From: an uncultured Clostridia bacterium
GTDB lineage: Bacteria > Bacillota > Clostridia > Christensenellales > Pumilibacteraceae
Direction of reading: 5' to 3'
NCBI GenBank assembly: GCA_947632125.1
Contig: CANRNV010000006.1
Location: 1 to 49,077, forward strand
Length of the DNA stretch: 49,077 nucleotides
Position 1 is the first letter of the stretch. Every line of letters begins with the position of its first letter. Under the pieces are notes generated by a model. It ran no database searches. It was not told where the DNA came from and saw only the letters and a program-made list of their open reading frames with translations. This document shows positions 28,170-35,732 of the stretch, in pieces. The position numbers and the translations under genes were made by a program.

Positions 28170-28624
28170 CTTTCCACCCCCAAAGTCGATAAAATTTCCT
28201 CTTCCGCCGCTCGCATTTTAGCCCTGTCCTCTTCCTTTTCGTGATCGTAGCCAAGCAGATGAAGCAGTCCGTGCAAGAACAAGTACGACTTTTCGCGTAG
28301 CACGGAATGCCCGTATTCCTCCGCTTGACGCTCGGCGATGGGCTCACACAAAACAATACTGCCCAAAAAAACGGCGTTTTGCTCGATGTCATAGTCGAAC
28401 GGATAGTTATTTTGGGTAAAAGTCTTTATCTCGTTGAGATTGGGATAGCTGAGCACGTCAGTCGCCCTGTCCACTCCCCTTGTTTGCAAATTCAGCGTAT
28501 GTATTTCGTCCTCGTTAAGCTCAATCAATTCGACATAAGCCTCCCCGCTAAGGCAAAGCTTATCGAAAGCGCAGTTCGCGATCGGAGAAAACTCCTCGTT
28601 TTCGATTGGCAAGATCCTTATCAT
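28166..28624 (-). CDS. ybeY: Endoribonuclease YbeY (rRNA maturation)
   Basis: A 152-residue metal-dependent RNase needed for 16S rRNA 3' end processing and ribosome quality control. The start at 28624 gives the normal MIRILPIENEE start and a 4-base overlap with the gene before it; a much longer reading upstream would run antisense-like through the HD gene and has no family match. Seen: ELNEDEIHTLNLQTRGVDRATDVLSYP (split at about 40-66) and the zinc triad HGLLHLLGYDH (about 117-127), the HxxxHxxGxDH signature. Complete. Confidence 0.96.
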   Translation of the reverse strand: MIRILPIENEEFSPIANCAFDKLCLSGEAYVELIELNEDEIHTLNLQTRGVDRATDVLSYPNLNEIKTFTQNNYPFDYDIEQNAVFLGSIVLCEPIAERQAEEYGHSVLREKSYLFLHGLLHLLGYDHEKEEDRAKMRAAEEEILSTLGVER

Positions 28625-30033
28625 TTTCCCTCCGGATATTGCAAACGCTTGTGGAACAGTCCGCCGTAAGCGTTTATGATCGTTTCTCTTATTATCGAAA
28701 GTTCTCGCATTGTGATTTTGCAATCGTCGAACTGACCTCGCTCCAACCTGTCGTAAATAAGCTTTCGGAGCAGTTTGTCGACCTTGTCTCCGTCCGGCTT
28801 GTCCATCGCCCTTATTGCCGCCTCGCTGCTGTCGCATATCATGACGAGCGCCGCAAGCTTGGTTTTGGGCGTTTCGCCGTGATAGCAGTAGCCCGCCGGA
28901 TCGACCGTTCCGTCGGTGAGCTTTTGTGCCTTGAAGTAAAAGACGGGTATGAGCATCGTTCCGTGATGTTGAATGGTAACGTGGCTTATTTCCTCGGGAA
29001 TATGATTTTCCTTGCACAACCTAAGTCCCTCCGAGGTGTGGGAGCGCAAGATGTCGGCGCTGACCTCGGGCAAAATGTCGTCGTGCGGATTGTAGTCCGA
29101 TTGGTTTTCCTTAAAATACAGCGGGTTTGCAAGCTTGCCGACGTCGTGATAGTACGCGCACGCCCTTGCGAGATAGGGATTTTCGCCTATGTTGGCGGCG
29201 CACATTTCGGCAAACGAGGCAACGGCAAGCGAGTGATTGAACGTGCCGGGCGCCTCTTTGAGCAATCTGCTTATCAGCGGCGAATTGTGGCTCGTAAGCT
29301 CCATCAGTCTTGCGTTGGTGATGAGATTGAATATTCTCTCCACTAAGGGCGAAAGGATCAAGCCAAACGCAAAGTTAATAGCAGCCGATAAGCACATATA
29401 TATCAAGTTATCGATGAAGCTTTCATCGAGCAGTATCAGCGAAAGTATCGCCATGGTGCCTATCGAGGTCACGCAAATCAAAGCGCTCTTCCACATAAAC
29501 ATAAGCCTCGACGAGTCCTTGCTTATCGCTATCGAAGATAGTCCGCCGCAAAGCAAGCCGCTTACCATCATGACCAAGACAGGCAACAGCGACTCGCCCG
29601 TCAAAAGGCTGTGGATCATTAGGGCGTACGTTATGAAGATCATCGTAAGGAAGTTGGAAAACTGAGCCTTGCTCCTTTGCCCGAGTTGAGCCAAGATGAG
29701 TGCGCACAAGAATATGGGCATGATGTACACGCTGATAAGAGCCAAGTACAAGCATATCGTGTAGGTAAAGCCTATAATAAAGACTATGGCAAGTTGCTCC
29801 TTGGGCTTTAACTCATTGAATTGCAAGACGTAATACATATACAGCATAAGTCCGTCGATGAGAAAGAAGAAGCCGACGCTTATCGCTATATAAGTAAGAT
29901 ACGCATAATCAAGGTCTATCTTATCGATAAAAATGAACCTTATCAAGGTTACCGCTATTACCCATAAGCTCAGCCCTATCAGCATTAAAACCGCCTGAAA
30001 CAGCGTCCTTTGTTCTTCCGTTTTTGACGTCAT
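28621..30033 (-). CDS. yqfF: 7TM-HD phosphohydrolase (PgpH/YqfF-like), lacking extracellular domain
   Basis: A 470-residue membrane protein. Seen: about seven membrane helices from residue 12 to about 255, then a cytosolic HD domain with TFNHSLAVASFAEM, the metal motif YYHDVGKL (about 308-315), HTSEGLRL, ISHVTIQHHGT and VMICDSSEAAIRA. Known PgpH/YqfF proteins hydrolyse cyclic di-AMP and are about 700 residues because a large extracellular 7TMR-HDED domain follows the first helix; here the first helix is followed almost at once by the others and that domain is absent. Placed between phoH and ybeY as in Bacillus. SD AGGAG before the ATG; 1-4 base overlaps on both sides. The catalytic residues look intact; signal sensing must differ. 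Confidence 0.92.
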   Translation of the reverse strand: MTSKTEEQRTLFQAVLMLIGLSLWVIAVTLIRFIFIDKIDLDYAYLTYIAISVGFFFLIDGLMLYMYYVLQFNELKPKEQLAIVFIIGFTYTICLYLALISVYIMPIFLCALILAQLGQRSKAQFSNFLTMIFITYALMIHSLLTGESLLPVLVMMVSGLLCGGLSSIAISKDSSRLMFMWKSALICVTSIGTMAILSLILLDESFIDNLIYMCLSAAINFAFGLILSPLVERIFNLITNARLMELTSHNSPLISRLLKEAPGTFNHSLAVASFAEMCAANIGENPYLARACAYYHDVGKLANPLYFKENQSDYNPHDDILPEVSADILRSHTSEGLRLCKENHIPEEISHVTIQHHGTMLIPVFYFKAQKLTDGTVDPAGYCYHGETPKTKLAALVMICDSSEAAIRAMDKPDGDKVDKLLRKLIYDRLERGQFDDCKITMRELSIIRETIINAYGGLFHKRLQYPEGK

Positions 30034-30989
30034 ATATTTTCACTCCTGTTGTTAGCTTTTTCGTATGCAAGCACGATTTTTTGAACCAATTCGTGTCTTA
30101 CCACATCCTTATCGGTAAAACGACAAATTTCTATCTCGTCTATGTCCCTAAGTATCTTTGCCGAAGTAATAAGTCCGCTGTTTCTGCCGAGCGGCAGGTC
30201 GATTTGAGTGTCGTCGCCCGTTATCACCATCTTGCTGTTTTCGCCGAGCCTTGTAAGGAACATCTTCATCTGCTCCTCGGTGGTGTTTTGAGCCTCGTCC
30301 AAGATTATAAACGACGACGAAAGCGTCCGTCCCCTCATATATGCGAGCGGGGCTATTTCGATGATCTCCCGCTCGAGCAGTCTGACGTAGCTGTCTACGC
30401 CGAACATCTCCTTCAAAGCGTCGTAAAGCGGTCTTAAATACGGGTCCACCTTTGTTTGAAGATCGCCCGGCAAAAATCCGAGCTTTTCGCCCGCCTCTAT
30501 CGCCGGTCGGGTCAAGATGATGCGCTCCACCTCGCCCGCCTTAAATGCGGCGACCGCCATGGCGACGGCAAGATAAGTTTTGCCCGTGCCGGCGGGTCCG
30601 ATCCCAAACACTATGGTCTTGTTTTTTATCGCCTTGACGTAGTGACGCTGACCGAGCGTTTTGCAGTAGACTTGCTTCCCTCTTGCCGTGACAATGACGA
30701 CGTCCGAATTCAGATTGTCTATCTCCTCGCTTTTGCCCTCGGCAACGAGGTCGTAACACCGTCTTACATACGCCTTGTCCACCTCTTTGCCCGTCCCGAT
30801 CGTTTTTACAAGAGCGGACAGCAAGGTAATTGCCGAACGGACGCCTTTGTCATCTCCGACAACATTAAGCCCTCCGTCTACGGTCCGAACCGCAACGGAG
30901 CAAAGTTTCTCAACGGCTTCGATGTTCTCATCGAGCCGCCCGAAAAGTTTGATTTCCGTGTCTGCGTCTACCGAAAAAAATTCCGTCAA
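30030..30989 (-). CDS. phoH: PhoH-like ATPase/RNA-binding protein
   Basis: A 319-residue P-loop ATPase of the PhoH family. Seen: N-terminal KH-like part (about 1-100), KTIVFGIGPAGTGKTYLAVAMAV with Walker A (about 128-150), RPAIEAGEKLGFLPGDLQTKVDPYLRPLYDAL, FIILDEAQNTTEEQMKMFLTRLG (Walker B) and ITGDDTQIDLP. Normal length. Known members are linked to RNA metabolism and, in this operon, to ybeY-type rRNA processing; the precise substrate is unknown. Overlaps yqfD and yqfF by 4 and 4 bases. Confidence 0.95.
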   Translation of the reverse strand: MTEFFSVDADTEIKLFGRLDENIEAVEKLCSVAVRTVDGGLNVVGDDKGVRSAITLLSALVKTIGTGKEVDKAYVRRCYDLVAEGKSEEIDNLNSDVVIVTARGKQVYCKTLGQRHYVKAIKNKTIVFGIGPAGTGKTYLAVAMAVAAFKAGEVERIILTRPAIEAGEKLGFLPGDLQTKVDPYLRPLYDALKEMFGVDSYVRLLEREIIEIAPLAYMRGRTLSSSFIILDEAQNTTEEQMKMFLTRLGENSKMVITGDDTQIDLPLGRNSGLITSAKILRDIDEIEICRFTDKDVVRHELVQKIVLAYEKANNRSENI

Positions 30990-32083
30990 CCTGTTTTTCC
31001 TCCAATCGAAATCTCCGCTTCGATATGCACGTTTACTCTGTACAGTCCGTCGGCTACGAGTTTGCAGTTGCTCGTAACGTCGACCTCGCCTGTTCCCGCC
31101 TTGATAATCAAGGTGTCGACCGCCTTGTCCTCGGCGCTTTTAATCAGTTCGTCGAGCGACATCGTATAGTTTTCAAGCTCATAGTAGCTGACTTTTTCGG
31201 CATAGAGCGGCAAAAACGAACCGATCCTCGTCGTCGTCCTTTGTACCTCGTGCATAAAGTCGATGTTTGCCTCTTTGCCTATGCGCTTGCCGAAAAGTAT
31301 GATGTCGGTTTTTTCCACCTTGCGACCCGTCCGCCTCGTGCCCGTAATGGGCATAAGTTCGCTGAAAGTGAAGTTTACTTTGCCGTAAACCTTGCCCTCC
31401 GCCTTGACATTAAGGAGCGGATTTCCCTCGGTATCGTACTCCACGCCCTCGATGAGCGTCTTGCCTACACTGACCTTATCCCCTATCTTCACCAAGCTGC
31501 TTCCGCTTGTGACGACGATCTTAGTCACCAAGGCGTCGTAAAGGCTCACGACGTCGCCCAAAGGAGCCGTAGGCGTAAGGGGGGTGCTTTCGATGACCTC
31601 GACTTTGAGAGTTGTGCCAACAAGCCGAGCCGACGCTGCGGCGATCTCGGACATATCCATAAGTACGCGCACGACCTCTTTTGTGTCGAAAGACGTCTTG
31701 GAGCCTATCTTGATACCGCTGCTTCCGAGCGCACGAACTATCGTAAGATCGTCGACGCGTTCGTTGCCGCTGATCTCGATTTTCCACAGGCGCATCGAGG
31801 CGATCACGCCGATAATTATCATGACGACAACGCCCAAAGGCAGCCCTATACGTTTAAGGCACATCCGCATGAACTTTTTCGGTTCGAAACGGGTGACAGA
31901 ATAACTCATTCCGTATCTGTCGAGCAGTTCGGCTGTCTTTTTTGCTTTGCTTGCCGCTACTCTAAACGACATATGCTTACAGTCGCACCTGTTAAAGTCG
32001 GTGACGGCAATGTCATCCAAGGCGAGAGAATTTAATATTTTAAGTTGATTTAAGCCGCAAACGTCGAATTTCACCGTCCTCAT
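30986..32083 (-). CDS. yqfD: Sporulation protein YqfD
   Basis: A 365-residue YqfD, a mother-cell sporulation protein in Bacillus. The start is set at 32083, where AGGAG lies six bases upstream and the ATG shares its A with the yqfC stop (TGATG); an ATG 24 bases earlier would overlap yqfC more. Seen: MRTVKFDVCGLNQLKILNSLAL, one membrane helix (about 90-112, LPLGVVVMIIIGVIASMRLW), then IEISGNERVDDLTIVRALGSSGIKIGSKTSF and a long extracytoplasmic part ending LVADGLYRVNVHIEAEISIG. Family length is about 390-400; slightly short here. Pairs with yqfC, and both are usually SigE-dependent; I could not place a convincing SigE promoter. Confidence 0.92.
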   Translation of the reverse strand: MRTVKFDVCGLNQLKILNSLALDDIAVTDFNRCDCKHMSFRVAASKAKKTAELLDRYGMSYSVTRFEPKKFMRMCLKRIGLPLGVVVMIIIGVIASMRLWKIEISGNERVDDLTIVRALGSSGIKIGSKTSFDTKEVVRVLMDMSEIAAASARLVGTTLKVEVIESTPLTPTAPLGDVVSLYDALVTKIVVTSGSSLVKIGDKVSVGKTLIEGVEYDTEGNPLLNVKAEGKVYGKVNFTFSELMPITGTRRTGRKVEKTDIILFGKRIGKEANIDFMHEVQRTTTRIGSFLPLYAEKVSYYELENYTMSLDELIKSAEDKAVDTLIIKAGTGEVDVTSNCKLVADGLYRVNVHIEAEISIGGKTG

Positions 32084-32346
32084 CACAATCTCCTCGTTGC
32101 GATACAATCGATCCTACCGCAAATGACTATTGAATTTTGTGCAATGCTTTCGACGTTAAGACATCCGTTGACTTCTATAACGGCATATTTTGTACGAACG
32201 ACCACACAATCGTTCGAAATTCTCTCGATCCTTTTTACGCCCTCCAAGTAAAGCGTTTCTCCGCAAAAATTCACGAAAGAAAAGCCACTCAGCAGTTGCA
32301 TATCGGTGATGCCAACTTCTCTTTTGACTTCCTCGAAAAAGCTCAT
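32083..32346 (-). CDS. yqfC: Sporulation protein YqfC (YabP/YqfC family)
   Basis: An 87-residue YabP/YqfC protein. Seen: MQLLSGFSFVNFCGETLYLEGVKRIERISNDCVVVRTKYAVIEV is the family core (quoted in parts at about 17-60), ending IAQNSIVICGRIDCI. Known relatives are sporulation-specific and associate with coat or envelope morphogenesis. SD GAGGTG nine bases before the ATG. First gene of the operon running to recO. Upstream (32347-32401) I see CATACCTT and TATAAT-like boxes but no confident promoter. Confidence 0.9.
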   Translation of the reverse strand: MSFFEEVKREVGITDMQLLSGFSFVNFCGETLYLEGVKRIERISNDCVVVRTKYAVIEVNGCLNVESIAQNSIVICGRIDCIATRRL

Positions 32347-32401
32347 ATCTATTCACCTCGGAATATTATATGCCGCCTTTTAAGAAGGTATGAAAATGAC
32401 A

Positions 32402-32425
32402 AAAGAGAGATAAAACTCTCTCTTT
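32402..32425 (-). terminator. Terminator at the end of the small membrane protein gene
   Basis: Minus-strand AAAGAGAGA-gttttA-TCTCTCTTT, a nine-pair stem starting at the stop codon, followed by TGTCATTTTC. The T tract is modest. Confidence 0.6.
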
Positions 32426-32768
32426 AATTGTTGGCAGGCAATACAAATCCCTCGGTAAGACCGTAAATCAAGCCTATCAATGCAATGACGAAAATCACAA
32501 GCATGATCGCCATATTGATAATAGCGGCACGCCTTTCGGGCGAACGTTTGTTAGGCTCCTTGTGAATAATGGCAATACATCTTATTATTGCCAAAGCGGA
32601 GGTACATGCAAATAAACCAAGCGCTATTATTATCACCAAGTCGGTCGTCTTCCATAAGCACCAGCCGACTATAAGCAAAATAAGCGAAACTATCATAAGT
32701 ATATCGCAAATTTGTTTGAGCCCGAAATTTTCAAAGTATCTTTGAAAAATATTTTTCTTTTTTGCCAT
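32424..32768 (-). CDS. Small membrane protein, three helices (114 aa)
   Basis: Not recognised as a named family. It has a basic N-terminus (MAKKKNIFQRYFENFGLKQ), two adjacent hydrophobic helices (about 20-38 and 43-65), a basic cytosolic loop HKEPNKRSPERRAAI, and a third helix (about 85-105, MAIMLVIFVIALIGLIYGL) with a short tail. Membrane placement is clear; function is not. It has its own consensus promoter, SD TAGGAG and a terminator hairpin, so it is a single-gene unit between the rluD and yqfC operons. Confidence 0.8.
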   Translation of the reverse strand: MAKKKNIFQRYFENFGLKQICDILMIVSLILLIVGWCLWKTTDLVIIIALGLFACTSALAIIRCIAIIHKEPNKRSPERRAAIINMAIMLVIFVIALIGLIYGLTEGFVLPANN

Positions 32769-32800
32769 TTTTTATACTCCTAAATATAATAGCAATTATA

Positions 32801-32829
32801 AATATACACTAAATGCAAAATATTGTCAA
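32801..32829 (-). promoter_or_regulatory. Housekeeping promoter of the small membrane protein gene
   Basis: TTGACA (32824-32829), 17-base spacer, TATATT (32801-32806). Leader about 28 bases with GGAG. Confidence 0.85.
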
Positions 32830-32832
32830 TTA

Positions 32833-32902
32833 AAAGTCGGCATTTTTCGAATTTTACGAAGAATTATTATTTTTCTATCTTATTATTGCCAATGCCGACC
32901 TT
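32833..32902 (-). terminator. Long stem-loop downstream of rluD
   Basis: Minus-strand AAGGTCGGCATT (32891-32902) pairs with AATGCCGACTTT (32833-32844), twelve pairs with one G-U, enclosing a 46-base A/T-rich loop, then TAATT. It lies between the rluD stop and the next promoter, so it most likely ends the pepP-rluD operon, although the loop is unusually large for an intrinsic terminator. Confidence 0.55.
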
Positions 32903-32925
32903 GGTAATAACCCTCATTTTTCCAT

Positions 32926-33834
32926 TTAGACTTTTTCGGATCGCCTCAATATATCGAGCACCCGCAAAAAGTCGCTCGGCAGCGGTGCGACAAAGGTCAT
33001 CTTTTCCTTAGTCCTCGGGTGAGTAAACGTCAACTCGTGCGAGTGCAAAAGCTGTCCGTCGAGATCGAAACGCTGCTTTTTGAAGCCGTACGCCTTGTCC
33101 CCCACCACCGGATGAAGCAGATATTTTGCGTGAACACGGATCTGGTGCGTTCTGCCCGTATGCAAGCGGAACTCGACCAAGCAATTGTCCGTGAAGCGTT
33201 CCAAAACTTTGTAGTCCGTTATCGCCATTCGCCCGCTGTCCGAAACGACCATAAGCCTGCGATCCCTTTCGCTCCTGTCGATGAAAGTGGAAACAGTCCC
33301 CTCGTCGTCTTTGAGGTTGCCTTCGAGCAAGGCAAGGTACTTTTTTATAACCGTGCGATCGGCGATCTGTCGAGAAAGGTCGAGGTGGGCGACGTCGTTT
33401 TTGGCTACGACCATCACCCCCGTCGTGTCCTTATCGAGCCTATGGACTATACCCGGTCGGTGCGCTCCGTTTACGCCCGAGAGGTCTTTTAACCTATAAA
33501 GCAACGCGTTGACGAGCGTGCCCGTGTACACTCCGGGCGCAGGGTGAACGATGAGCCCCCGTTGCTTGTTGATCACGGCTATGTCGTCGTCCTCGTACAA
33601 AATATCGAGCGGAATGTCCTCGGGGAGCGCTTTCGCCTCGATGGGCTTGGGCATCTCGATAGATACGACGTCGCCCGCTTTGAGCGATTTTCCGCTCTTT
33701 ACCTTTTGCCCGTTGACGAGCACGTTGCCGTCCACGATCAGATTTTTTATCTGCGAACGTGTGTACGGCAAAATAAAGGCAAGATATACGTCGAGCCGAG
33801 GTTCGGGATTTTCGATAACGTATATCTCATCCAT
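32926..33834 (-). CDS. rluD: Pseudouridine synthase RluD family
   Basis: A 302-residue RluA/RluD-type enzyme making pseudouridines in 23S rRNA. Seen: N-terminal S4 RNA-binding domain (RLDVYLAFILPYTRSQIKNLIVDGNVLVNGQ, about 13-43), catalytic motif GIVHRLDKDTTGVMVVAKN with the active Asp (about 130-148), ALLEGNL, and LVEFRLHTGRTHQIRVHAKYLLHPVVGDKAYG near the end. Complete. In Bacillus the lspA-ylyB pair is the same. Start overlaps the lspA stop by 8 bases. Confidence 0.95.
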   Translation of the reverse strand: MDEIYVIENPEPRLDVYLAFILPYTRSQIKNLIVDGNVLVNGQKVKSGKSLKAGDVVSIEMPKPIEAKALPEDIPLDILYEDDDIAVINKQRGLIVHPAPGVYTGTLVNALLYRLKDLSGVNGAHRPGIVHRLDKDTTGVMVVAKNDVAHLDLSRQIADRTVIKKYLALLEGNLKDDEGTVSTFIDRSERDRRLMVVSDSGRMAITDYKVLERFTDNCLVEFRLHTGRTHQIRVHAKYLLHPVVGDKAYGFKKQRFDLDGQLLHSHELTFTHPRTKEKMTFVAPLPSDFLRVLDILRRSEKV

Positions 33835-34645
33835 TGCCGCTGTTTTCGTCCTTTTCGTTGGGTCGGGAAGTGTTTTCGGCTATGTTGCTCGGTTGAAAAG
33901 CGGTTTCGTTAGTATCGCCCGTGTCGCTACATTGTGGAGCGGTTTCGGCTATGTTGCTTGGTGGGTTGTCGATGTCGTCGGGTTGCTCGGCGGTCGAAAG
34001 GATGGGACTTATGTCGTTCCCCTCCTCGGGAGCGGGAATTATGTCGCTCCCACCCTCTTTATCGTCGTCCGATGCCTCTATGGGTGCAACTTTGCCGAAA
34101 ATCGACCTGTCGAAGAAGAGAAAGTAAACAATCAAAAGGATCGCGCCCACGACGACGCAGGAATCGGCAATGTTGAACACCGCAAAGGACGTGCTGCCAA
34201 AAATCGTAAGCCCGAAATATTCGAACTGAATAAAGTCCCTGACATAGCCGAAAAACACTCGGTCGACGAGATTTCCGATCGCGCCCGAGATGATAAGCGA
34301 AAAGGCTATTCGATACAAAATCCCCTTTTGAGGCCTTTTGAACAGCAAATAGGCAAAGAAGCCAACCGCGAAAACAGTGAGGACGATAAAGAATATCAGC
34401 ACTCCTTTTTCGCCGAAGAGCTTGCCCAAACCGAAGTTGGAGCCGAAAGCGGCGTTCTTGTTTTTGGTGTAAAAGATATTCAAAAACTTGGGGATGAGCG
34501 TTACCGAATCCCCCTCGTTCATGGTGGCTTGGACTATCGCTTTGCTTGTCAAATCCAGAATGAGCCCGACGAAAATAATGGCGAGTTCGAGTATTATCGC
34601 CTTAAAAACGACTTTAAGCTTTGTAAAAACTTCATTTTTGTTCAT
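33827..34645 (-). CDS. lspA: Lipoprotein signal peptidase with long acidic tail
   Basis: A 272-residue signal peptidase II, which cleaves prolipoproteins ahead of the lipidated Cys. The start at 34645 gives MNKNEVFTKLKVV and a first membrane helix; the reading can extend upstream only through sepF. Seen: four membrane helices, GNLVDRVFFGYVRDFIQF with one catalytic Asp and FAVFNIADSCVVVG with the other (about 120-165). The family ends near residue 165; here about 100 more residues follow, rich in Asp, Glu, Pro, Ser and Asn, with a 23-residue repeat PSNIAE... The tail should face the cytosol. It overlaps sepF by 14 bases and rluD by 8. At least one client, the repeat lipoprotein, is in this window. 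Confidence 0.92.
   Translation of the reverse strand: MNKNEVFTKLKVVFKAIILELAIIFVGLILDLTSKAIVQATMNEGDSVTLIPKFLNIFYTKNKNAAFGSNFGLGKLFGEKGVLIFFIVLTVFAVGFFAYLLFKRPQKGILYRIAFSLIISGAIGNLVDRVFFGYVRDFIQFEYFGLTIFGSTSFAVFNIADSCVVVGAILLIVYFLFFDRSIFGKVAPIEASDDDKEGGSDIIPAPEEGNDISPILSTAEQPDDIDNPPSNIAETAPQCSDTGDTNETAFQPSNIAENTSRPNEKDENSGNG
33874..33962. repeat. 69-base-period repeat inside the lspA tail
   Basis: A 20-base sequence (33874-33893 and 33943-33962, one mismatch) recurs 69 bases apart, coding the PSNIAE units. In-frame spacing (23 codons) suggests duplication. Confidence 0.75.
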
Positions 34646-35066
34646 AAGGAATGGTGATTTCCACACCCTTGGGCGATAAAAGGAACAAGTTACCCGATAT
34701 TCTATGCGTCGTTCCCAAAAGAGCGCACACCGCACCCGACAAAAAGTCCAAAATGCGTTGAGCGGTCGCCTCGTCCACGCTATCGAGGTTGACAATGGCG
34801 GGATCGTTCATCCTCAAATGCTCGATAAGAACCATTACGTCCTCGGGAGTTTTCGGATAATATACCAAAATTCGGCTGTTGCTACCCATGGACATCGATA
34901 CGTTGCTGCTTGACTTCATGGTACTTTTTTTGGGAGCGGTGACATTCATGTCGCCCTTGCGCGAAAAGTCGGGTCGGCTGCCGATGTACTCGCCTTTCTC
35001 GTTGTGGGTGTCCTCATAATATTCGTAATTTTCTTCTTTTCGATCGTTACGTTGCCTGAAACTCAT
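34632..35066 (-). CDS. sepF: Cell division protein SepF
   Basis: A 144-residue SepF, which bundles FtsZ filaments and tethers them to the membrane. Seen: a polar, disordered N-terminal half without an obvious membrane helix, then the DUF552 core RILVYYPKTPEDVMVLIEHLRMNDPAIVNLDSVDEATAQRILDFLSGAVCALLGTTHRISGNLFLLSPKGVEI in parts (about 66-139). Normal length. The usual following genes ylmG, ylmH and divIVA are missing and lspA follows directly with a 14-base overlap. Confidence 0.94.
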   Translation of the reverse strand: MSFRQRNDRKEENYEYYEDTHNEKGEYIGSRPDFSRKGDMNVTAPKKSTMKSSSNVSMSMGSNSRILVYYPKTPEDVMVLIEHLRMNDPAIVNLDSVDEATAQRILDFLSGAVCALLGTTHRISGNLFLLSPKGVEITIPYEQK

Positions 35067-35081
35067 ATATAACCGCCTCGC

Positions 35082-35732
35082 TTATTTATTGTAAACTCTT
35101 TGTCCAAACAGACAGCTACCCGTCCTTATCATGGTCGCCCCGTGTCTTATCGCCGTTTCATAGTCGCCGCTCATGCCCATTGAGAGTATATCGGCACCGT
35201 CGTACCTGTTTATGACAGACATAAACAGGGAATGAGTGTCCTCGTACATACTTTCCGTCGCACCAATCGGCAAAACGCACATTATGCCTTTGAGCCTTAA
35301 ATGCGGAAGCGAACTTATATAATCGCATAGGTCCATAAGTCCGCCGGGGCTTACTCCCCCTTTTGCTTCCTCGCCCGCATTGACCTCGACGAGCACGTCC
35401 ATGATCCTATCGATCTTGGCGCAACGATGCTCTATCTCATCGGCGAGCGGAACGGAATCGACGGATTGTATCATACTCACTTTGTCGACGATGTACTTTA
35501 CCTTGTTGCGCTGCAACCTGCCGATAAAGTGCCAGGTGACGCCTTGAACAGCCTCATACTTAGAGAGCAGCTCCTGCACCTTGTTCTCACCCGCTATGGT
35601 GATGCCGAGCGAGGGCAACGTGGAAATGATCTCGGGTGCGACGGTCTTTGTCGCAGCCACGACAGTAATGTTGCGTCCGTTGCCGCAGCGAGCGATATTT
35701 TCCTTTAATGTTTTAACGTTTTCGCTAAGCAT
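35082..35732 (-). CDS. yggS: Pyridoxal phosphate homeostasis protein YggS/YlmE
   Basis: A 216-residue PLP-binding protein of the PROSC/YggS family, which buffers free PLP. The start is set at 35732 (MLSENVKTLKENIARCG), overlapping the pepP stop by 8 bases; an ATG 30 bases earlier lies inside pepP. Seen: the PLP Lys in VVAATKTV (about 31-38), GENKVQELLSKYEAV, WHFIGRLQRNKVKYI, VLVEVNAGEEAKGGV, LKGIMCVLPI and LSMGMSGDYETAIRHGATMIRTGSCLFG. Complete. sepF follows 15 bases on. Confidence 0.95.
   Translation of the reverse strand: MLSENVKTLKENIARCGNGRNITVVAATKTVAPEIISTLPSLGITIAGENKVQELLSKYEAVQGVTWHFIGRLQRNKVKYIVDKVSMIQSVDSVPLADEIEHRCAKIDRIMDVLVEVNAGEEAKGGVSPGGLMDLCDYISSLPHLRLKGIMCVLPIGATESMYEDTHSLFMSVINRYDGADILSMGMSGDYETAIRHGATMIRTGSCLFGQRVYNK

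Noticed and set aside
28625..29017. N-terminal extension of ybeY by 131 residues
   Set aside because: It is an out-of-frame reading of the 7TM-HD gene, rich in Arg/Gly/Gln; YbeY family length and the 4-base overlap support the start at 28624.
32347..32401. CATACCTT as a SigE -10 box for the yqfC operon
   Set aside because: No adequate -35 box at the right spacing; left as a possibility in the yqfC entry only.
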